Shown here in pieces: positions 37,701 through 47,921 of a stretch of DNA of 64,000 nucleotides. The translations under genes and the position numbers were made by a program. Under the pieces are notes generated by a model. The model had not been told where the DNA came from and did no database searches. It was given only the letters and a program-made list of their open reading frames with translations. Location of the stretch: contig NZ_JAMYDU010000001.1 in the NCBI RefSeq assembly GCF_024138395.1, positions 62,001 to 126,000 on the forward strand, given 5' to 3'. This DNA comes from Pseudomonas mandelii. Lineage in GTDB: Bacteria; Pseudomonadota; Gammaproteobacteria; Pseudomonadales; Pseudomonadaceae. Numbering within the stretch: the first letter of the stretch is position 1; each line of letters opens with the position of its first letter.

Positions 37701-38369
37701 ATGCGTTTGCTCCTGGTGGAAGACCACGTACCGCTGGCTGATGAATTGATGGCCGGCCTCAACCGGCAGGGTTACGCCGTGGACTGGCTGGCCGACGGCC
37801 GCGATGCGGTGTACCAAGGCAGCAGCGAGCCTTATGACCTGATCATTCTCGACCTCGGTCTGCCGGGTTTGCCGGGGCTCGACGTGCTGGCGCAATGGCG
37901 GGCCGGCGGCTTGGCCACGCCGGTGCTGATCCTCACCGCGCGCGGTTCCTGGGCCGAGCGGATCGAAGGCCTCAAGGCCGGCGCCGACGATTACCTGACC
38001 AAACCCTTCCACCCGGAAGAACTGCACCTGCGGGTCCAGGCACTGTTGCGCCGCTCCCACGGCCAAGCCAATCAGCCGACGCTCAAGGCCGCAGGTTTGC
38101 ATCTGGATGAAGGTCGCCAGTGCGTGACCCGCGATGGCGCCGACATCCAGCTCACCGCCGCCGAGTTTCGCCTGCTGCGCTATTTCATGCTGCACCCCGA
38201 ACAGATCCTTTCCAAAAGCCACCTCGCCGAACACCTCTACGACGGTGAAACGGAACGCGATTCCAACGTGCTGGAAGTCCACGTCAATCACCTGCGACGC
38301 AAACTCGGCCGCAGCGTGATCGAAACCCGTCGCGGTCAGGGTTACTTGTTCGGCGGGCAAGCCCAGTGA
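37701..38369 (+). CDS. OmpR/PhoP-family response regulator
   Basis: A 222-residue regulator: receiver with Asp51 ([10 protein letters not shown]) and Lys in YLTKPF, then an OmpR winged helix ([36 protein letters not shown]). Its closest recognisable relatives are PhoP-like regulators. It starts 3 bases after the PepSY gene and overlaps the kinase start by 4 bases. Confidence 0.93.
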   Translation: MRLLLVEDHVPLADELMAGLNRQGYAVDWLADGRDAVYQGSSEPYDLIILDLGLPGLPGLDVLAQWRAGGLATPVLILTARGSWAERIEGLKAGADDYLTKPFHPEELHLRVQALLRRSHGQANQPTLKAAGLHLDEGRQCVTRDGADIQLTAAEFRLLRYFMLHPEQILSKSHLAEHLYDGETERDSNVLEVHVNHLRRKLGRSVIETRRGQGYLFGGQAQ

Positions 38370-39679
38370 GATCGATCCAGCGCCGCTTGAGCCTGGGCCT
38401 GATCAGCGTGATGGTGATCTTTGGCCTGGTGCTGGCGCAAACCAGTTTATGGCTGTTCGAAATGGGCTTGCAGCGCTACCTGGAAGCGGGGTTGCGCGAC
38501 GACAGCGAAAACCTGCTGGTGGCGCTGGTGCGTGGGCCGCAGGGGTTGCAACTGGATGAGCGGCACTTGTCGCCGGCCTATCAGCGACCGTTTTCCGGAC
38601 ATTACTTCCGTATCGACTTTGCCGACAGGCATTGGCGTTCCCGCTCGTTATGGGATCAGGATCTACCGCAGCTCGACCATGTCGGCCTGCACAGCAACCT
38701 GCAACTGGGGCCGGAAGGGCAGCAGCTGCTGGTGTTGCGTTCGGACTATCGCCGGTTGGGCCAGGCGATTTCCATTAGCGTGGCACAGGATTACACCCCC
38801 ATACGTGAGAGTTTCTGCCGCATGCAACAGGTCGGTCTGGGGCTGGGGCTGGCGGGGTTGTTGTTGATTTTACTGTTGCAACGAATCACCGTGCGCCGCG
38901 CCTTGCGCCCGCTGGAAAATGCCCGCGAGCAAATCGCGCAGTTGCAGCAGGGCCAGCGCTCGCAACTCGACGAAGAAGTGCCGCTGGAACTGGAACCGCT
39001 GGTGGCGCAGATCAACCATTTGCTGGCCCACACCGAAGACAGCCTCAAGCGTTCGCGCAATGCGCTGGGCAATCTTGGCCATGCCTTGAAAACGCCACTG
39101 GCGGTGTTGTTGAGTCTGGCTTCCAGCGAAAAACTCGATGCTCAGCCGCAGCTGCGCAAAGTCATGCTGGCGCAATTGGAGCAGGTTCAGCAACGGCTCA
39201 ATCGCGAACTCAACCGCGCCCGGTTGTCCGGCGATGCACTGCCAGGGGCGTTGTTCGATTGCGATGCCGAACTGCCGGGATTGCTGGCCACGTTGAACAT
39301 GATTCACGGCGAACACCTGGACCTGAGCTACCAGTCACCGGCCGGTTTGCAACTGCCATGGGATCGCGAAGATCTGCTGGAATTGCTTGGCAACCTGCTG
39401 GACAACGCCTGCAAATGGGCGGATGCCGAGGTGCGGTTAAGCGTGGTCGAAACGGCAGAAAGGTTTGAGTTGAGCGTGGAAGACGATGGCCCGGGGATTC
39501 CCGAAGACCAGCGCGCTCAGGTGTTCAGCCGCGGTACCCGGCTTGATGAACAGACGGATGGGCATGGGCTGGGGTTGGGTATCGTGCGCGACATCGTCGA
39601 CACGTGGGGCGGGGTGTTGAAGTTGCAGGAAAGCGAGTGGGGCGGGTTGAAGGTCACGATCGAATTGCCCAAACGCTGA
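38366..39679 (+). CDS. PhoQ-like sensor histidine kinase
   Basis: A 437-residue membrane kinase: helix 1 (about 10-30), periplasmic domain of about 120 residues, helix 2 (about 155-172), HAMP-like linker, and a dimerisation helix with His239 in [12 protein letters not shown]. The HxxKTP form is that of PhoQ rather than the common HELRTP. ATPase motifs are [19 protein letters not shown] and GHGLGLGI. It is coupled to the regulator by overlap. With two PepSY proteins upstream it is likely to sense an envelope or cation signal. Confidence 0.92.
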   Translation: MRSIQRRLSLGLISVMVIFGLVLAQTSLWLFEMGLQRYLEAGLRDDSENLLVALVRGPQGLQLDERHLSPAYQRPFSGHYFRIDFADRHWRSRSLWDQDLPQLDHVGLHSNLQLGPEGQQLLVLRSDYRRLGQAISISVAQDYTPIRESFCRMQQVGLGLGLAGLLLILLLQRITVRRALRPLENAREQIAQLQQGQRSQLDEEVPLELEPLVAQINHLLAHTEDSLKRSRNALGNLGHALKTPLAVLLSLASSEKLDAQPQLRKVMLAQLEQVQQRLNRELNRARLSGDALPGALFDCDAELPGLLATLNMIHGEHLDLSYQSPAGLQLPWDREDLLELLGNLLDNACKWADAEVRLSVVETAERFELSVEDDGPGIPEDQRAQVFSRGTRLDEQTDGHGLGLGIVRDIVDTWGGVLKLQESEWGGLKVTIELPKR

Positions 39680-39727
39680 CCCCCATCCGAAGGACGCCGC
39701 CTTAACCTGTCAGTTAAGCGCAATCCA

Positions 39728-39818
39728 TGTGGGAGCGGGCTTGCTCGCGAAGACGGCAGCACAGTAAACATTGATGTTGCCTGACCCACCGCTTTCGCGA
39801 GCAAGCCCGCTCCCACAT
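39728..39818. repeat. REPIN after the kinase gene
   Basis: Inverted GTGGGAGCGGGCTTGCTCGCGAA pair with loop ACAGTAAACATTGATGTTGCC, preceded by the CCTGTCAGTTAAGCG flank also present at 36839. Confidence 0.92.
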
Positions 39819-39860
39819 TGGATCTGTGTTGCCTGCAAATTTTGTGGACAACCACTAACC

Positions 39861-39996
39861 CTGTAGCAGCTGCCGAAGGCTGCGTTCGGCCGCGAAGCGG
39901 TCGTAAATCCTGTGCACGCGTTCTTTCTGAAACACTGCATTGTCTGAATTCACGACTGCTACGCAGCCGAACGCAGGCTTCGCCAGCTGCTACAAC
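39861..39996. repeat. Second-family palindromic repeat (GTAGCAGCTG type)
   Basis: CTGTAGCAGCTGCCGAAGGC...GCCAGCTGCTAC arms enclose TGCGTTCGGCCGCGAAGCGGTCGT and its inverse, giving a ~135-base hairpin unlike the main REP family. A related copy is at 54613. The rest of the 478-base gap, to 40157, shows only the upstream region of the next gene. Confidence 0.85.
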
Positions 39997-40157
39997 GGGA
40001 GGTGTTCGCTTTGACAAGGGAACCCCGCTGCGGCACAGTGCGCGCCCTCTAATAAAACCCTTTTCTCCATCCGCTGGCGGCGCTCCTACAGACTGCCGGC
40101 CGGACTCATTCCGTTTGGCGGTGATTGCCTCACCGCGCTGCTTTTGAGGTAACAACA

Positions 40158-41474
40158 ATGAATGCAGTAATTGCCGCGGTCGGCATCATGCTGATACTCA
40201 GCCTGTCCCGCGTGCATGTGGTGATCGCGCTGATTGTGGGCGCACTGGTCGGTGGTTTGACCGGTGGCCTGGGCATCGACGCGACCCTGAAAGCTTTCAA
40301 CAGCGGCCTCGGAGGCGGCGCGACGGTTGCGTTGTCCTACGCCTTGCTCGGTGCATTCGCGGTGGCCATCGCCAAGTCTGGCCTGGCCCATGCGCTGGCC
40401 GATAAAGCCCTGGCCATGGTCGATCGCCAGCACGCCAACGGTGGCACCAATGTCAAATGGCTGTTGATCGGCCTGCTGTGGCTGGTGGCCATCGCCTCGC
40501 AGAACATTTTGCCGATTCATATCGCCTTTATCCCGTTGCTGGTGCCGCCACTGTTATATGTGCTGACCAAACTGCAACTGGACCGTCGATTGATCGCCTG
40601 CGTCATTACGTTCGGTCTGATTACGCCGTACATGTTCCTGCCCGTGGGTTTCGGCAACATCTTCCTCAATGAAATTCTGCTGGCCAACGTTGCCCGTAGT
40701 GGCGTGGACATCAGCGGCATCAATGTCACTCATGCCATGGGCATTCCGGCGCTGGGCATGGTGTTTGGTCTTGCGGCAGCGTTTATCAGCTACCGCAAGA
40801 AGCGCGTTTACGACCTCGAGAAAATCGAGAAAGTCGAACAGGTCGCGGTGCAGTACAACCCGATGAGCCTGCTGATCGCCGGTCTGGCCATTGCTGCCGC
40901 GTTCATTGTTCAGTTGTTGTTGGACTCGATGATTATCGGGGCGCTGGCAGGCTTCCTGATCTTTTCGGTGTCGGGCATCGTCAAATGGCGCGACACCGAT
41001 GACCTGTTCACCGAAGGCATGAAGATGATGGCAATGATCGGCTTCATCATGATCGCCGCGTCCGGGTTTGGCGAAGTGATCAAAGCCACCGGGCAAGTGC
41101 AGACGCTGGTCGAAACCTCCGCTTCGTGGATCGGCCACAGCAAAGCCATCGGCGCGCTGCTGATGTTGCTGGTGGGCCTGTTGGTGACTATGGGCATCGG
41201 CTCGTCGTTTTCCACCGTGCCGATTCTGGCGGTGATTTTCGTACCGTTGTGCGTGCAACTGGGCTTCAGCCCGATCGCCATCGTGTGCATCGTCGGCACC
41301 GCCGGTGCGTTGGGCGATGCCGGGTCACCCGCGTCGGATTCGACCCTGGGCCCGACCTCCGGTCTGAACATCGATGGCCAGCATCACCATATCTGGGACA
41401 CCGTGGTCCCGACCTTCCTGCACTACAACCTGCCGCTGCTGGCGTTTGGCTGGGTGGCGGCGATGGTTCTGTAA
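40158..41474 (+). CDS. NhaC-type Na+/H+ antiporter family permease (YuiF-like)
   Basis: A 438-residue permease with about 11-12 membrane helices. Typical segments of the family are [20 protein letters not shown] near the start, [20 protein letters not shown], and [20 protein letters not shown] with HHHIWDT near the end. The start at 40158 follows TTGAGGTAACAACA; the frame is open further upstream without a site. Some relatives carry amino acids rather than Na+/H+, so the substrate is open. Confidence 0.82.
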   Translation: MNAVIAAVGIMLILSLSRVHVVIALIVGALVGGLTGGLGIDATLKAFNSGLGGGATVALSYALLGAFAVAIAKSGLAHALADKALAMVDRQHANGGTNVKWLLIGLLWLVAIASQNILPIHIAFIPLLVPPLLYVLTKLQLDRRLIACVITFGLITPYMFLPVGFGNIFLNEILLANVARSGVDISGINVTHAMGIPALGMVFGLAAAFISYRKKRVYDLEKIEKVEQVAVQYNPMSLLIAGLAIAAAFIVQLLLDSMIIGALAGFLIFSVSGIVKWRDTDDLFTEGMKMMAMIGFIMIAASGFGEVIKATGQVQTLVETSASWIGHSKAIGALLMLLVGLLVTMGIGSSFSTVPILAVIFVPLCVQLGFSPIAIVCIVGTAGALGDAGSPASDSTLGPTSGLNIDGQHHHIWDTVVPTFLHYNLPLLAFGWVAAMVL

Positions 41475-41485
41475 ATACATTTACC

Positions 41486-41576
41486 TTGTGGGAGCGTGGC
41501 TTGCCCGCGATGAACGATTACGCGGTGTGCCTGAAAAACCGAGGCGCCTGAATCGCGGGCAAGCCACGCTCCCACA
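41486..41576. repeat. REPIN (GTGGGAGCGTGGCTTGCCCGCG variant)
   Basis: Inverted pair with a GTGGC/GCCAC variant head, the same variant as at 57501. Confidence 0.92.
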
Positions 41577-41653
41577 ATGATCGCGTTCAACTTTTGATCC
41601 GGCGTGCCGTTAAAGCCTTTAACCACGCCAACAAAATCAAAAGAGTGAACGCC

Positions 41654-43336
41654 ATGCGCATGAGCCTGAAGGCTAAAGTCCTATCCCTTGCCGTCCTCCC
41701 GGTGCTGCTCTTTGCGCTGGTCATCAGCCTGACCACGCTGTTCATTCTGCAGGAGCAGGCTCGCAAGGAAGTCGAGGAAACCCGTCAGCGCCTGCTCAGC
41801 GATGCCAAGGCGACTCTGCAAAGTTACGTCGCCGTGGCCATGACCACGATCAAACCGCTCTACGATGCAGCCGCCCCCGGCGATGATGCGGCGCGGGCGC
41901 AGGTGATCAAGTTGCTGTCGAGCATCACCTACGGCAAGGACGGCTACTTCTTCGGCTACGACTCCAACACCGTACGCCTGTTCAAGGCTAACAGCCCCGA
42001 AGGCGTGGGCCAGAGCTTCAAGGACAACCGTGATCCGAACGGCGTCTACGTCAACCGTGACCTGGTGAAAGTCGCCAAGGACGGTACTCATTACCTGCAA
42101 TACAGCTCGACGCTGCCCGGCAACACCCAAGTGCTGGTGCCCAAACTCGGCTACACCGAATACCTGCCGAAGTGGGACATGGCGTTCGGTACGGCGGTCA
42201 ACCTCGACGGCATCGAGGCTCAGGTCGCGTTGGTTGAAGCCAAGGTCCAGGAGCGCATGCAAGGCGTGGTGCTGAGCATTGTCGGGATTGCCGTGGTGGT
42301 GTTGTTGATGATTGCCGCTGCCGGGATGCTGCTGGCCAACACCATTCTGCGTCCGCTGAACCTGATGAAAGCCAACCTCGACGACATCGCGGCGGGCGAG
42401 GGCGACCTGACCCGGCGGCTGACCATCACCAGTCAGGATGAACTCGGCGAACTGGCTGGCTCGTTCAACCGTTTTGTCGACAAGATCCATGGTTTGGTGC
42501 GGCAGATCACTGAAATGACCTCGCAACTGACCGGGCTGGTGAATCAGGTGTCCGATCAGGCCCAGCGCTCGGATCAGGCCATGGAGCGTCAACGTCACGA
42601 GACCGATCAGGTGGCCACCGCGATCAACGAAATGTCGGCGGCGGCCCAGGAAGTGGCCAAAAGTGCACAAAACGCAGCGGTCGCTGCCCAGCAGACCGAC
42701 GAAGAAGGCCAGGCCGCCAAGCGCGTGGTGGCTGGCAGCATCGTGAAGATTCATGCGTTGGTGAACGACATTCGCAGCAGCGGCGTGTCTCTCGACAGCC
42801 TGCAGAAAGACGTGTCGTCGATTGTCAGCGTGCTCGGGGTGATCCGTTCGATTGCCGAACAGACCAACCTTCTGGCGCTCAACGCCGCCATTGAAGCAGC
42901 CCGCGCCGGTGAGGCCGGGCGTGGTTTTGCGGTGGTCGCCGACGAAGTGCGTGCATTGGCCAGTCGCACGCAAATCAGCACCCAGGAAATCCAGAGCATG
43001 ATCGACCGCTTGCAGGCCGGCACCCAATCGGCAGTCGAAGCCATGCGCCGCTCCAGCGAGGCTGGCGACGGCACGTCAGCCCAGGCCAATGAAGCGGGGG
43101 CCTCTCTGGACGCCATGGCCCAGTTGATCGGCACCATCAACTCGATGAACGCCCAGATCGCCAGCGCCGCCGAACAGCAGACCGCCGTGGCCGAAGAAAT
43201 CAACCGCAGCGTGCATCAAATTGCCGTGGCCGTAGACAGCGTCGCCGACGAAACCCAGCTCGGCGCCCAGACCTCACGCAGCCTGGCCGACCTCGGTCAA
43301 CGCCTGGGGAAACTGGTCGGGCAATTTCGTATCTGA
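41654..43336 (+). CDS. Methyl-accepting chemotaxis protein (sCache_2 type)
   Basis: A 560-residue chemoreceptor: membrane helix (about 7-30), periplasmic single-Cache domain ([32 protein letters not shown]), second helix (about 208-232), HAMP ([21 protein letters not shown]) and a signalling domain with the hairpin tip [19 protein letters not shown]. The start at 41654 (MRMSLKAK) is chosen over 41594 because the helix begins just after it. sCache_2 receptors often sense small organic acids; the ligand is unknown. Confidence 0.93.
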   Translation: MRMSLKAKVLSLAVLPVLLFALVISLTTLFILQEQARKEVEETRQRLLSDAKATLQSYVAVAMTTIKPLYDAAAPGDDAARAQVIKLLSSITYGKDGYFFGYDSNTVRLFKANSPEGVGQSFKDNRDPNGVYVNRDLVKVAKDGTHYLQYSSTLPGNTQVLVPKLGYTEYLPKWDMAFGTAVNLDGIEAQVALVEAKVQERMQGVVLSIVGIAVVVLLMIAAAGMLLANTILRPLNLMKANLDDIAAGEGDLTRRLTITSQDELGELAGSFNRFVDKIHGLVRQITEMTSQLTGLVNQVSDQAQRSDQAMERQRHETDQVATAINEMSAAAQEVAKSAQNAAVAAQQTDEEGQAAKRVVAGSIVKIHALVNDIRSSGVSLDSLQKDVSSIVSVLGVIRSIAEQTNLLALNAAIEAARAGEAGRGFAVVADEVRALASRTQISTQEIQSMIDRLQAGTQSAVEAMRRSSEAGDGTSAQANEAGASLDAMAQLIGTINSMNAQIASAAEQQTAVAEEINRSVHQIAVAVDSVADETQLGAQTSRSLADLGQRLGKLVGQFRI

Positions 43337-43398
43337 TCGATAGTGCTTTGTGGCGAGAGATTTGCCCCCTAATGCCTGTAAATCAGGACGCAGAACCC

Positions 43399-43488
43399 GT
43401 AGGAGCGAGGCTTGCCCGCGAAGAATGCACCGCGGTTTTTCATGTATTACGCGTCATCGTTCTTCGCGGGCAAGCCTCGCTCCTACAG
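43399..43488. repeat. REPIN with GAAGAATGCACC core
   Basis: Near copy of the elements at 36860 and 57501, including the inner sequence. It fills part of the 327-base gap before the metallothionein gene; no other element is recognised there. Confidence 0.93.
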
Positions 43489-43663
43489 GTCCCCTTAGCC
43501 ACAGGGCAGTGTTCGTCCATGGGTAGCCGCATCGCGACTACCCTCATTAGTAAGCAAACACCGTCCAAGCGTTTGTTAGAACCCGTTTGGGGAACGGCGG
43601 TCATTTGCTTCAGGTGTCGCGCACCCGCGGTACCTTGACGACCACAACAATGGAGTCAGACTC

Positions 43664-43828
43664 ATGATCGACAGTGAAAGTATCTGCGACTGCCCCAAAT
43701 GTTCCTGCAAACTGGGCCAACATCCGATCGCGCGTCACGGCAAGCACTATTGCTGTGAAGCCTGCGCCAAGCACCACGAACACGGCGAACCCTGCGTCAC
43801 CAAAGGCTGCAAGTGTGCTCAACACTGA
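43664..43828 (+). CDS. Bacterial metallothionein
   Basis: A 54-residue cysteine- and histidine-rich protein, MIDSESICDCPKCSCKLGQ onward to GCKCAQH. It has nine cysteines (CDCPKCSC, CCEAC, PC, GCKC) and six or more histidines, the SmtA/BmtA/PmtA pattern for zinc and cadmium binding, with the conserved HYCCEACA zinc-finger-like core. The Shine-Dalgarno TGGAG precedes the ATG, and a terminator follows directly. It is monocistronic. Too short for most ORF callers, but the family match is clear. Confidence 0.93.
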   Translation: MIDSESICDCPKCSCKLGQHPIARHGKHYCCEACAKHHEHGEPCVTKGCKCAQH

Positions 43829-43842
43829 CCGTTCAGCCAAAA

Positions 43843-43867
43843 AAGTGGAGCCGTCCAGGCTCCACTT
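43843..43867 (+). terminator. Rho-independent terminator of the metallothionein gene
   Basis: AAGTGGAGCC-GTCCA-GGCTCCACTT is a perfect 10-bp stem preceded by an A run. The 3' T run is poor (CGGTTTG), so it may serve better for the minus-strand gene. Confidence 0.75.
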
Positions 43868-43898
43868 CGGTTTGAATCCTTCCCCTCCTTTTTGACGC

Positions 43899-44126
43899 TC
43901 AACTGGCCGGTCGCCAGGTCACATTCTCGATGCCGAATTTTTCCGCCAGCGGTTTGCTGGTCTTTTGCACCCGTTCACGGCCAAAGCGCGGGATCCGGCC
44001 GACGCCGGCGTCGCAACTTGCCCAGTGCCAAGCCTCTGCATTATCCATTTTGTCCAGGCGGATAATGAAAGACTTGGGCTGGCCGTGAAGGGTGTATTCA
44101 ATAACGAAAAGTTTTGCATTGTTCAT
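43899..44126 (-). CDS. DUF6555 family small protein
   Basis: A 75-residue protein, MNNAKLFVIEYTLHGQPKSF onward, ending ENVTWRPAS. It matches a small conserved Pseudomonas family of unknown function (DUF6555): a beta strand pair, an acidic helix around DNAEAWHWAS and a basic stretch RFGRERVQK. No signal or membrane segment. It converges with the metallothionein gene and shares the terminator region. No function can be proposed. Confidence 0.75.
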   Translation of the reverse strand: MNNAKLFVIEYTLHGQPKSFIIRLDKMDNAEAWHWASCDAGVGRIPRFGRERVQKTSKPLAEKFGIENVTWRPAS

Positions 44127-44330
44127 AAAGCCTGTATTCCTCCCTGTAGTTATAGAGGGATCGCGAGGCGCGGGGAAAATTCAGTCGGATTGTCGGACGG
44201 TGACAGTGACTGGCGACAGCCGGACGCCTCGTTATCATGGAGCCTTCCTGACTCCCGATGATCCTAGCCTATGGCCCCGGGTGTGCCGGCGGAACGGTCA
44301 CAATCGGCATTGATGTTGACTGTTCCGGCC

Positions 44331-44430
44331 CTATCGCGAGCAGGCTCGCTCCCACAATTGATCTGCGCCGCTCACATGATTTGTGACCACCCCAAACCTC
44401 TGGTAGGAGCGAGGCTTGCCCGCGAAGGCG
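44331..44430. repeat. Mixed REP pair
   Basis: ATCGCGAGCAGGCTCGCTCCCAC and TAGGAGCGAGGCTTGCCCGCG in inverted orientation, members of two sub-types. The rest of the 325-base gap (44127-44330) shows nothing recognised. Confidence 0.85.
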
Positions 44431-44451
44431 TCCTCAAGCCGACCTCAGACC

Positions 44452-45498
44452 TCAGACCTCAGGCACACCTTTCTCCCAAACCGACCAATTCTGCAAAATC
44501 TCCTGCACCAACGGGTTCCCGGTGCGGTACAGGTTTTCCAGCGCCGGCACAAACCCACCCTGATCGGCGTATTTGAGCAGGTTATCCACCTCGCTCTGGC
44601 CCGGTGCCGGCCGGTCGAAGTCGGAGCCGGCGCGCACCACCGCCAGACGCCGGACGTCCACCAGACCCTCGCGGCTGGCGCGCAGCAGCGCTTCGTAGGT
44701 GGAGTTGTCTTCCTGCTGAGTCGTGCAATAGACCCCTTCGTTATTAGTCAGCAACCTGGTCCAGACTTCAGCCCGCTCACTCAACCGCGTCCCGGAAAAC
44801 CAGGTATTGCCCGCCAGCGTGTCGCACTGGGTTACCACTGGCGGCTGATTGGCTGGCGCAGACGGATACTTCAAGCGCCATGCCGCCGATTCCTTGCTCT
44901 CGCTCAGCTGGACCTTGTGGCTCAGGGCGAACGCCTTGGCCTGCAACTTCGGATTGAGTTCGAACACTTCAGTCTTGTAGTCCAGCGGCGGCTTTTCGTT
45001 CGGGCCTTTGGTGTTGATGCCCAGGTAACCGGTCGGCCAGTCTTTCGGCGCGTCCCGGGAGTCCAGCTCCCACTGGGTGCCGAACTCCACCAGATAGTGT
45101 GCCCACGCGGTGGTGCCGATGGTGCCGTGGTGCGGGCTGATGCCGGCAATCCCGGCGATCAGGAAATAACTTTTACGCAGGTCGAATTTTGGCGACAGCG
45201 CCAGAGCCAGCGTCGAGGCCGCCGCATTGGTCTGGCCCATGCCGGTGACCATCAGGCACACCTGTTGGCTGTTGCAGCGAATATTCGGGTACTCGGCGGA
45301 CAGGCCCGGTACGCGCACTTCTTGCTTGAGCTCCAGGCGATCGATCCAGTTCTGCGCCTCGGGGGCGAACATGGTGATGAGCATCACTTTCGGCTGGATC
45401 GGCGTGTCATCGGCCCAGGCAGCAGAAGAGAGCAGAGTGCCGCAGGCCAGGGGCAGGGTTACGGACAGGGAAAACGAAAGACGCGTCATTGCATTCAT
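44452..45498 (-). CDS. Purine nucleoside permease (NUP family)
   Basis: A 348-residue protein of the NUP family, named after the Candida nucleoside permease. A signal peptide (to about residue 29, AWADD) suggests a periplasmic protein rather than a membrane carrier. Characteristic stretches are PKVMLITMFAPEAQNW, MVTGMGQTNAAAS, AGIAGISPHHGTIG and VVRAGSDFDRP, with resemblance to nucleoside phosphorylases. The ATG follows AGGAGGTTTT. It lies 24 bases after tsx, so nucleosides entering through Tsx would meet it in the periplasm. Confidence 0.87.
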   Translation of the reverse strand: MNAMTRLSFSLSVTLPLACGTLLSSAAWADDTPIQPKVMLITMFAPEAQNWIDRLELKQEVRVPGLSAEYPNIRCNSQQVCLMVTGMGQTNAAASTLALALSPKFDLRKSYFLIAGIAGISPHHGTIGTTAWAHYLVEFGTQWELDSRDAPKDWPTGYLGINTKGPNEKPPLDYKTEVFELNPKLQAKAFALSHKVQLSESKESAAWRLKYPSAPANQPPVVTQCDTLAGNTWFSGTRLSERAEVWTRLLTNNEGVYCTTQQEDNSTYEALLRASREGLVDVRRLAVVRAGSDFDRPAPGQSEVDNLLKYADQGGFVPALENLYRTGNPLVQEILQNWSVWEKGVPEV

Positions 45499-45522
45499 AA
45501 AACCTCCTGATTCAAATGAGCC

Positions 45523-46479
45523 TTAAAACTGATAACCGACACCGGCGTAGTAGCCCCAGCCGTTGGAACGGGCGCGGAAGTCACCGTCGCCGAAATTCAA
45601 CTCACTGCCGTCGTCCCAGTTGCCGCCGTTGTGGAAATAACGGCCGACCAGGGTGAAACGCAAGTGGGTGAAGGCGTAGAGCAACACGTTGGTGGCCACG
45701 GTGGCATTGGCGGTACGGGCCGGGTTGTCCTTGTGCAGGTCGGAGCCGAAGTCGAAGTTGGTGAAACCGATGTAGGTCAACGAAGCGCCGTTGCTGAAAC
45801 TGCTGATGGGCACGATGTACTTGAGCTGGGCGCGGTAGCCGTCCCACGAATATTCATTACTGGCGCCGTAGTTTTCCCACTGGTAGCGGCCGTAGAAGTT
45901 GGCCGACAGATTGACCCGCGAATGGGTGTCGATGTCGGTGCCCAAACCGCTGTACAGCGTGTTGGCACGGTTGGCGCTGTTGCTGCCATGGTCGTAGATC
46001 CAGTCGAACGCGACGTACCATTCCTTGAACGGTCCGACGGCCAGGCTACGGCCGGCCAGGTAGTCGATGGAAATCCGCGGTTCGTGCTCCATGAACACCG
46101 GCGAGCCGTGGTCCCATACGCCTTTGTCATGGCTGTTGCCGATGTCGAAGATCTTCGGAATGTCGATGTAGCCGTACAACTCGAACGGCCCCTTGCGGCC
46201 GAAGTACTCATATTCCAGGTAGATGTCGTCGGCTGGTTGCGGGCCAAAGCTGATGTCTTTGCTGCCGATGACGGTCAGGTCCTGGTTGAACCAGTCCGAC
46301 AGGTAGGCGCCTTTTTTCGGCGGGCTGGCTTCAGGGCTGAGGCCTTCGCCCTGGGCGGACTCTTCGGCGGTGGCCGGTTGGGCCAAAACATGGCTGCTGA
46401 GTAGTCCTGTAACGCTGGCCAGCAGCAAGGAAACAGCAAAGGTGCGCGAGCAAGTCACGCGGCTGGAGGTGCAATGCAT
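45523..46479 (-). CDS. tsx: Nucleoside-specific channel, Tsx family
   Basis: A 318-residue outer-membrane protein with a signal peptide (to about 33, VLA-QPATAEES). The 12-strand Tsx barrel begins YLSDWFNQDLTVIGS, contains YGYIDIPKIFD and ends GYYAGVGYQF with terminal Phe. Tsx admits nucleosides across the outer membrane. It is first in an operon with the NUP-family gene. Confidence 0.92.
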   Translation of the reverse strand: MHCTSSRVTCSRTFAVSLLLASVTGLLSSHVLAQPATAEESAQGEGLSPEASPPKKGAYLSDWFNQDLTVIGSKDISFGPQPADDIYLEYEYFGRKGPFELYGYIDIPKIFDIGNSHDKGVWDHGSPVFMEHEPRISIDYLAGRSLAVGPFKEWYVAFDWIYDHGSNSANRANTLYSGLGTDIDTHSRVNLSANFYGRYQWENYGASNEYSWDGYRAQLKYIVPISSFSNGASLTYIGFTNFDFGSDLHKDNPARTANATVATNVLLYAFTHLRFTLVGRYFHNGGNWDDGSELNFGDGDFRARSNGWGYYAGVGYQF

Positions 46480-46733
46480 TAAAAATCCCTTTTAGTGCGG
46501 ATCGAAAGCCCGATGGTGCGGGTTTGCGCGGTTGGGTGGCGAACAGGCCGGTATCGGCGACTCGCAAACGTTTGCACAAGGTGTACCAGTTTTGTTCAAG
46601 GCGCGGAAAAATCTAAGGAATTGCCGGTTTAACTGTCCTTTCGGTCAAGGATTCGACGTGAGGGAGAAAGGAGTGGAGATCGGGGCGAAGGGATCTGGAG
46701 TGAGATATGCACCAAAGTGGTGTCGACTGTTTC

Positions 46734-46834
46734 CTGTAAGAGCTGCCGCAGGCTGCGATCTTTTGACTTTGGGCGATTTCAACTCTGCCGAAGCTCAAGA
46801 TCAAAAGATCGCAGCCTTCGGCAGCTCCTACAAA
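46734..46834. repeat. Third-family palindromic repeat (GAGCTGCCG...GATCTTTTGA)
   Basis: GTAAGAGCTGCCGCAGGCTG through GCGATCTTTTGA, and its inverse, form a ~100-base hairpin. Further copies are at 52914 and 61416. The remaining gap (46480-46733) shows nothing recognised. Confidence 0.88.
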
Positions 46835-46886
46835 ATGGGCTTGCTGTAGAATCCTCGGCATTGACTTCACAAGGTGCAAATCCCCG

Positions 46887-47921
46887 ATGAGCGAGCCGAT
46901 TCGTCTGACTCAATACAGCCATGGCGCAGGTTGTGGCTGCAAGATCTCGCCCCAGGTGCTGGAGGTGATTCTGGCCGGCAGCGGCGCGCAAAACCTGGAC
47001 CCGAAACTCTGGGTCGGCAACGCCTCGCGCGATGACGCGGCGGTGTATGCCATCGACGAAGAACGCGGCGTGGTCTCGACCACCGACTTTTTCATGCCGA
47101 TCGTCGATGATCCGTTCGACTTCGGCCGCATCGCCGCCACCAACGCCATCAGCGATATCTACGCCATGGGCGGCGATCCGTTGATGGCGATTGCGATCCT
47201 CGGCTGGCCGGTCAATGTGCTGGCGCCGGAGATTGCCCGGGAAGTGATTCGCGGCGGGCGTTCGGTCTGCGATGAAGCGGGGATTCCTCTGGCCGGTGGC
47301 CACTCCATCGACGCGCCAGAGCCGATCTTCGGCCTGGCCGTGACCGGGCTGGTGGAAAAGCGCCACATGAAGCGCAACGACACCGCCACCGCCGGTTGCT
47401 TGCTGTACCTCACCAAACCCTTGGGCATCGGCATCCTCACCACGGCCGAAAAGAAGGGCAAGTTGCGCAATGCCGACATCGGCCTGGCCCGTGACTGGAT
47501 GTGCACCCTGAACAAACCCGGCAGCCGTTTCGGCAAACTCGACGGCGTGACCGCGATGACCGACGTCACCGGTTTTGGCCTGCTCGGGCACTTGGTGGAA
47601 ATGGCCGACGGCAGCAACGTGACCGCCCGCATCGAATATGACCGGGTACCGCTCCTGCCGGGTGTCGAGTATTACCTCGATCAGGGCTGTGTGCCGGGCG
47701 GCACGCTGCGCAATTTCGACAGCTACGCCAGCAAACTGGGGCGGCTTCAGGAAATGCACAAACGCGTGCTCTGCGACCCGCAGACCAGCGGCGGCCTGCT
47801 GATTGCGGTCACGCCTGAGGGCAATGAACAGTTTTTGGGGGTGGCAGCCGAACTCGGCCTGACCCTTGAGCCGATCGGCGAACTGGTTGAGCGACAGACC
47901 AACGCGGTAGAGGTGTTTTGA
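46887..47921 (+). CDS. selD: Selenide, water dikinase
   Basis: A 344-residue enzyme making selenophosphate from selenide and ATP. The glycine-rich active segment reads [11 protein letters not shown], with catalytic Cys16 and Lys19 (Cys form, not selenocysteine). The AIRS-type Asp-rich ATP sites follow ([24 protein letters not shown]). The stop overlaps the next start (TGATG). With mnmH next to it, the product here serves tRNA selenation; selA and selB are not in the window. Confidence 0.96.
   Translation: MSEPIRLTQYSHGAGCGCKISPQVLEVILAGSGAQNLDPKLWVGNASRDDAAVYAIDEERGVVSTTDFFMPIVDDPFDFGRIAATNAISDIYAMGGDPLMAIAILGWPVNVLAPEIAREVIRGGRSVCDEAGIPLAGGHSIDAPEPIFGLAVTGLVEKRHMKRNDTATAGCLLYLTKPLGIGILTTAEKKGKLRNADIGLARDWMCTLNKPGSRFGKLDGVTAMTDVTGFGLLGHLVEMADGSNVTARIEYDRVPLLPGVEYYLDQGCVPGGTLRNFDSYASKLGRLQEMHKRVLCDPQTSGGLLIAVTPEGNEQFLGVAAELGLTLEPIGELVERQTNAVEVF

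Noticed and set aside
43610..43840. 76-codon minus-strand frame over the metallothionein gene
   Set aside because: The plus strand encodes a clear metallothionein with ribosome site and terminator; the antisense frame has no similarity.
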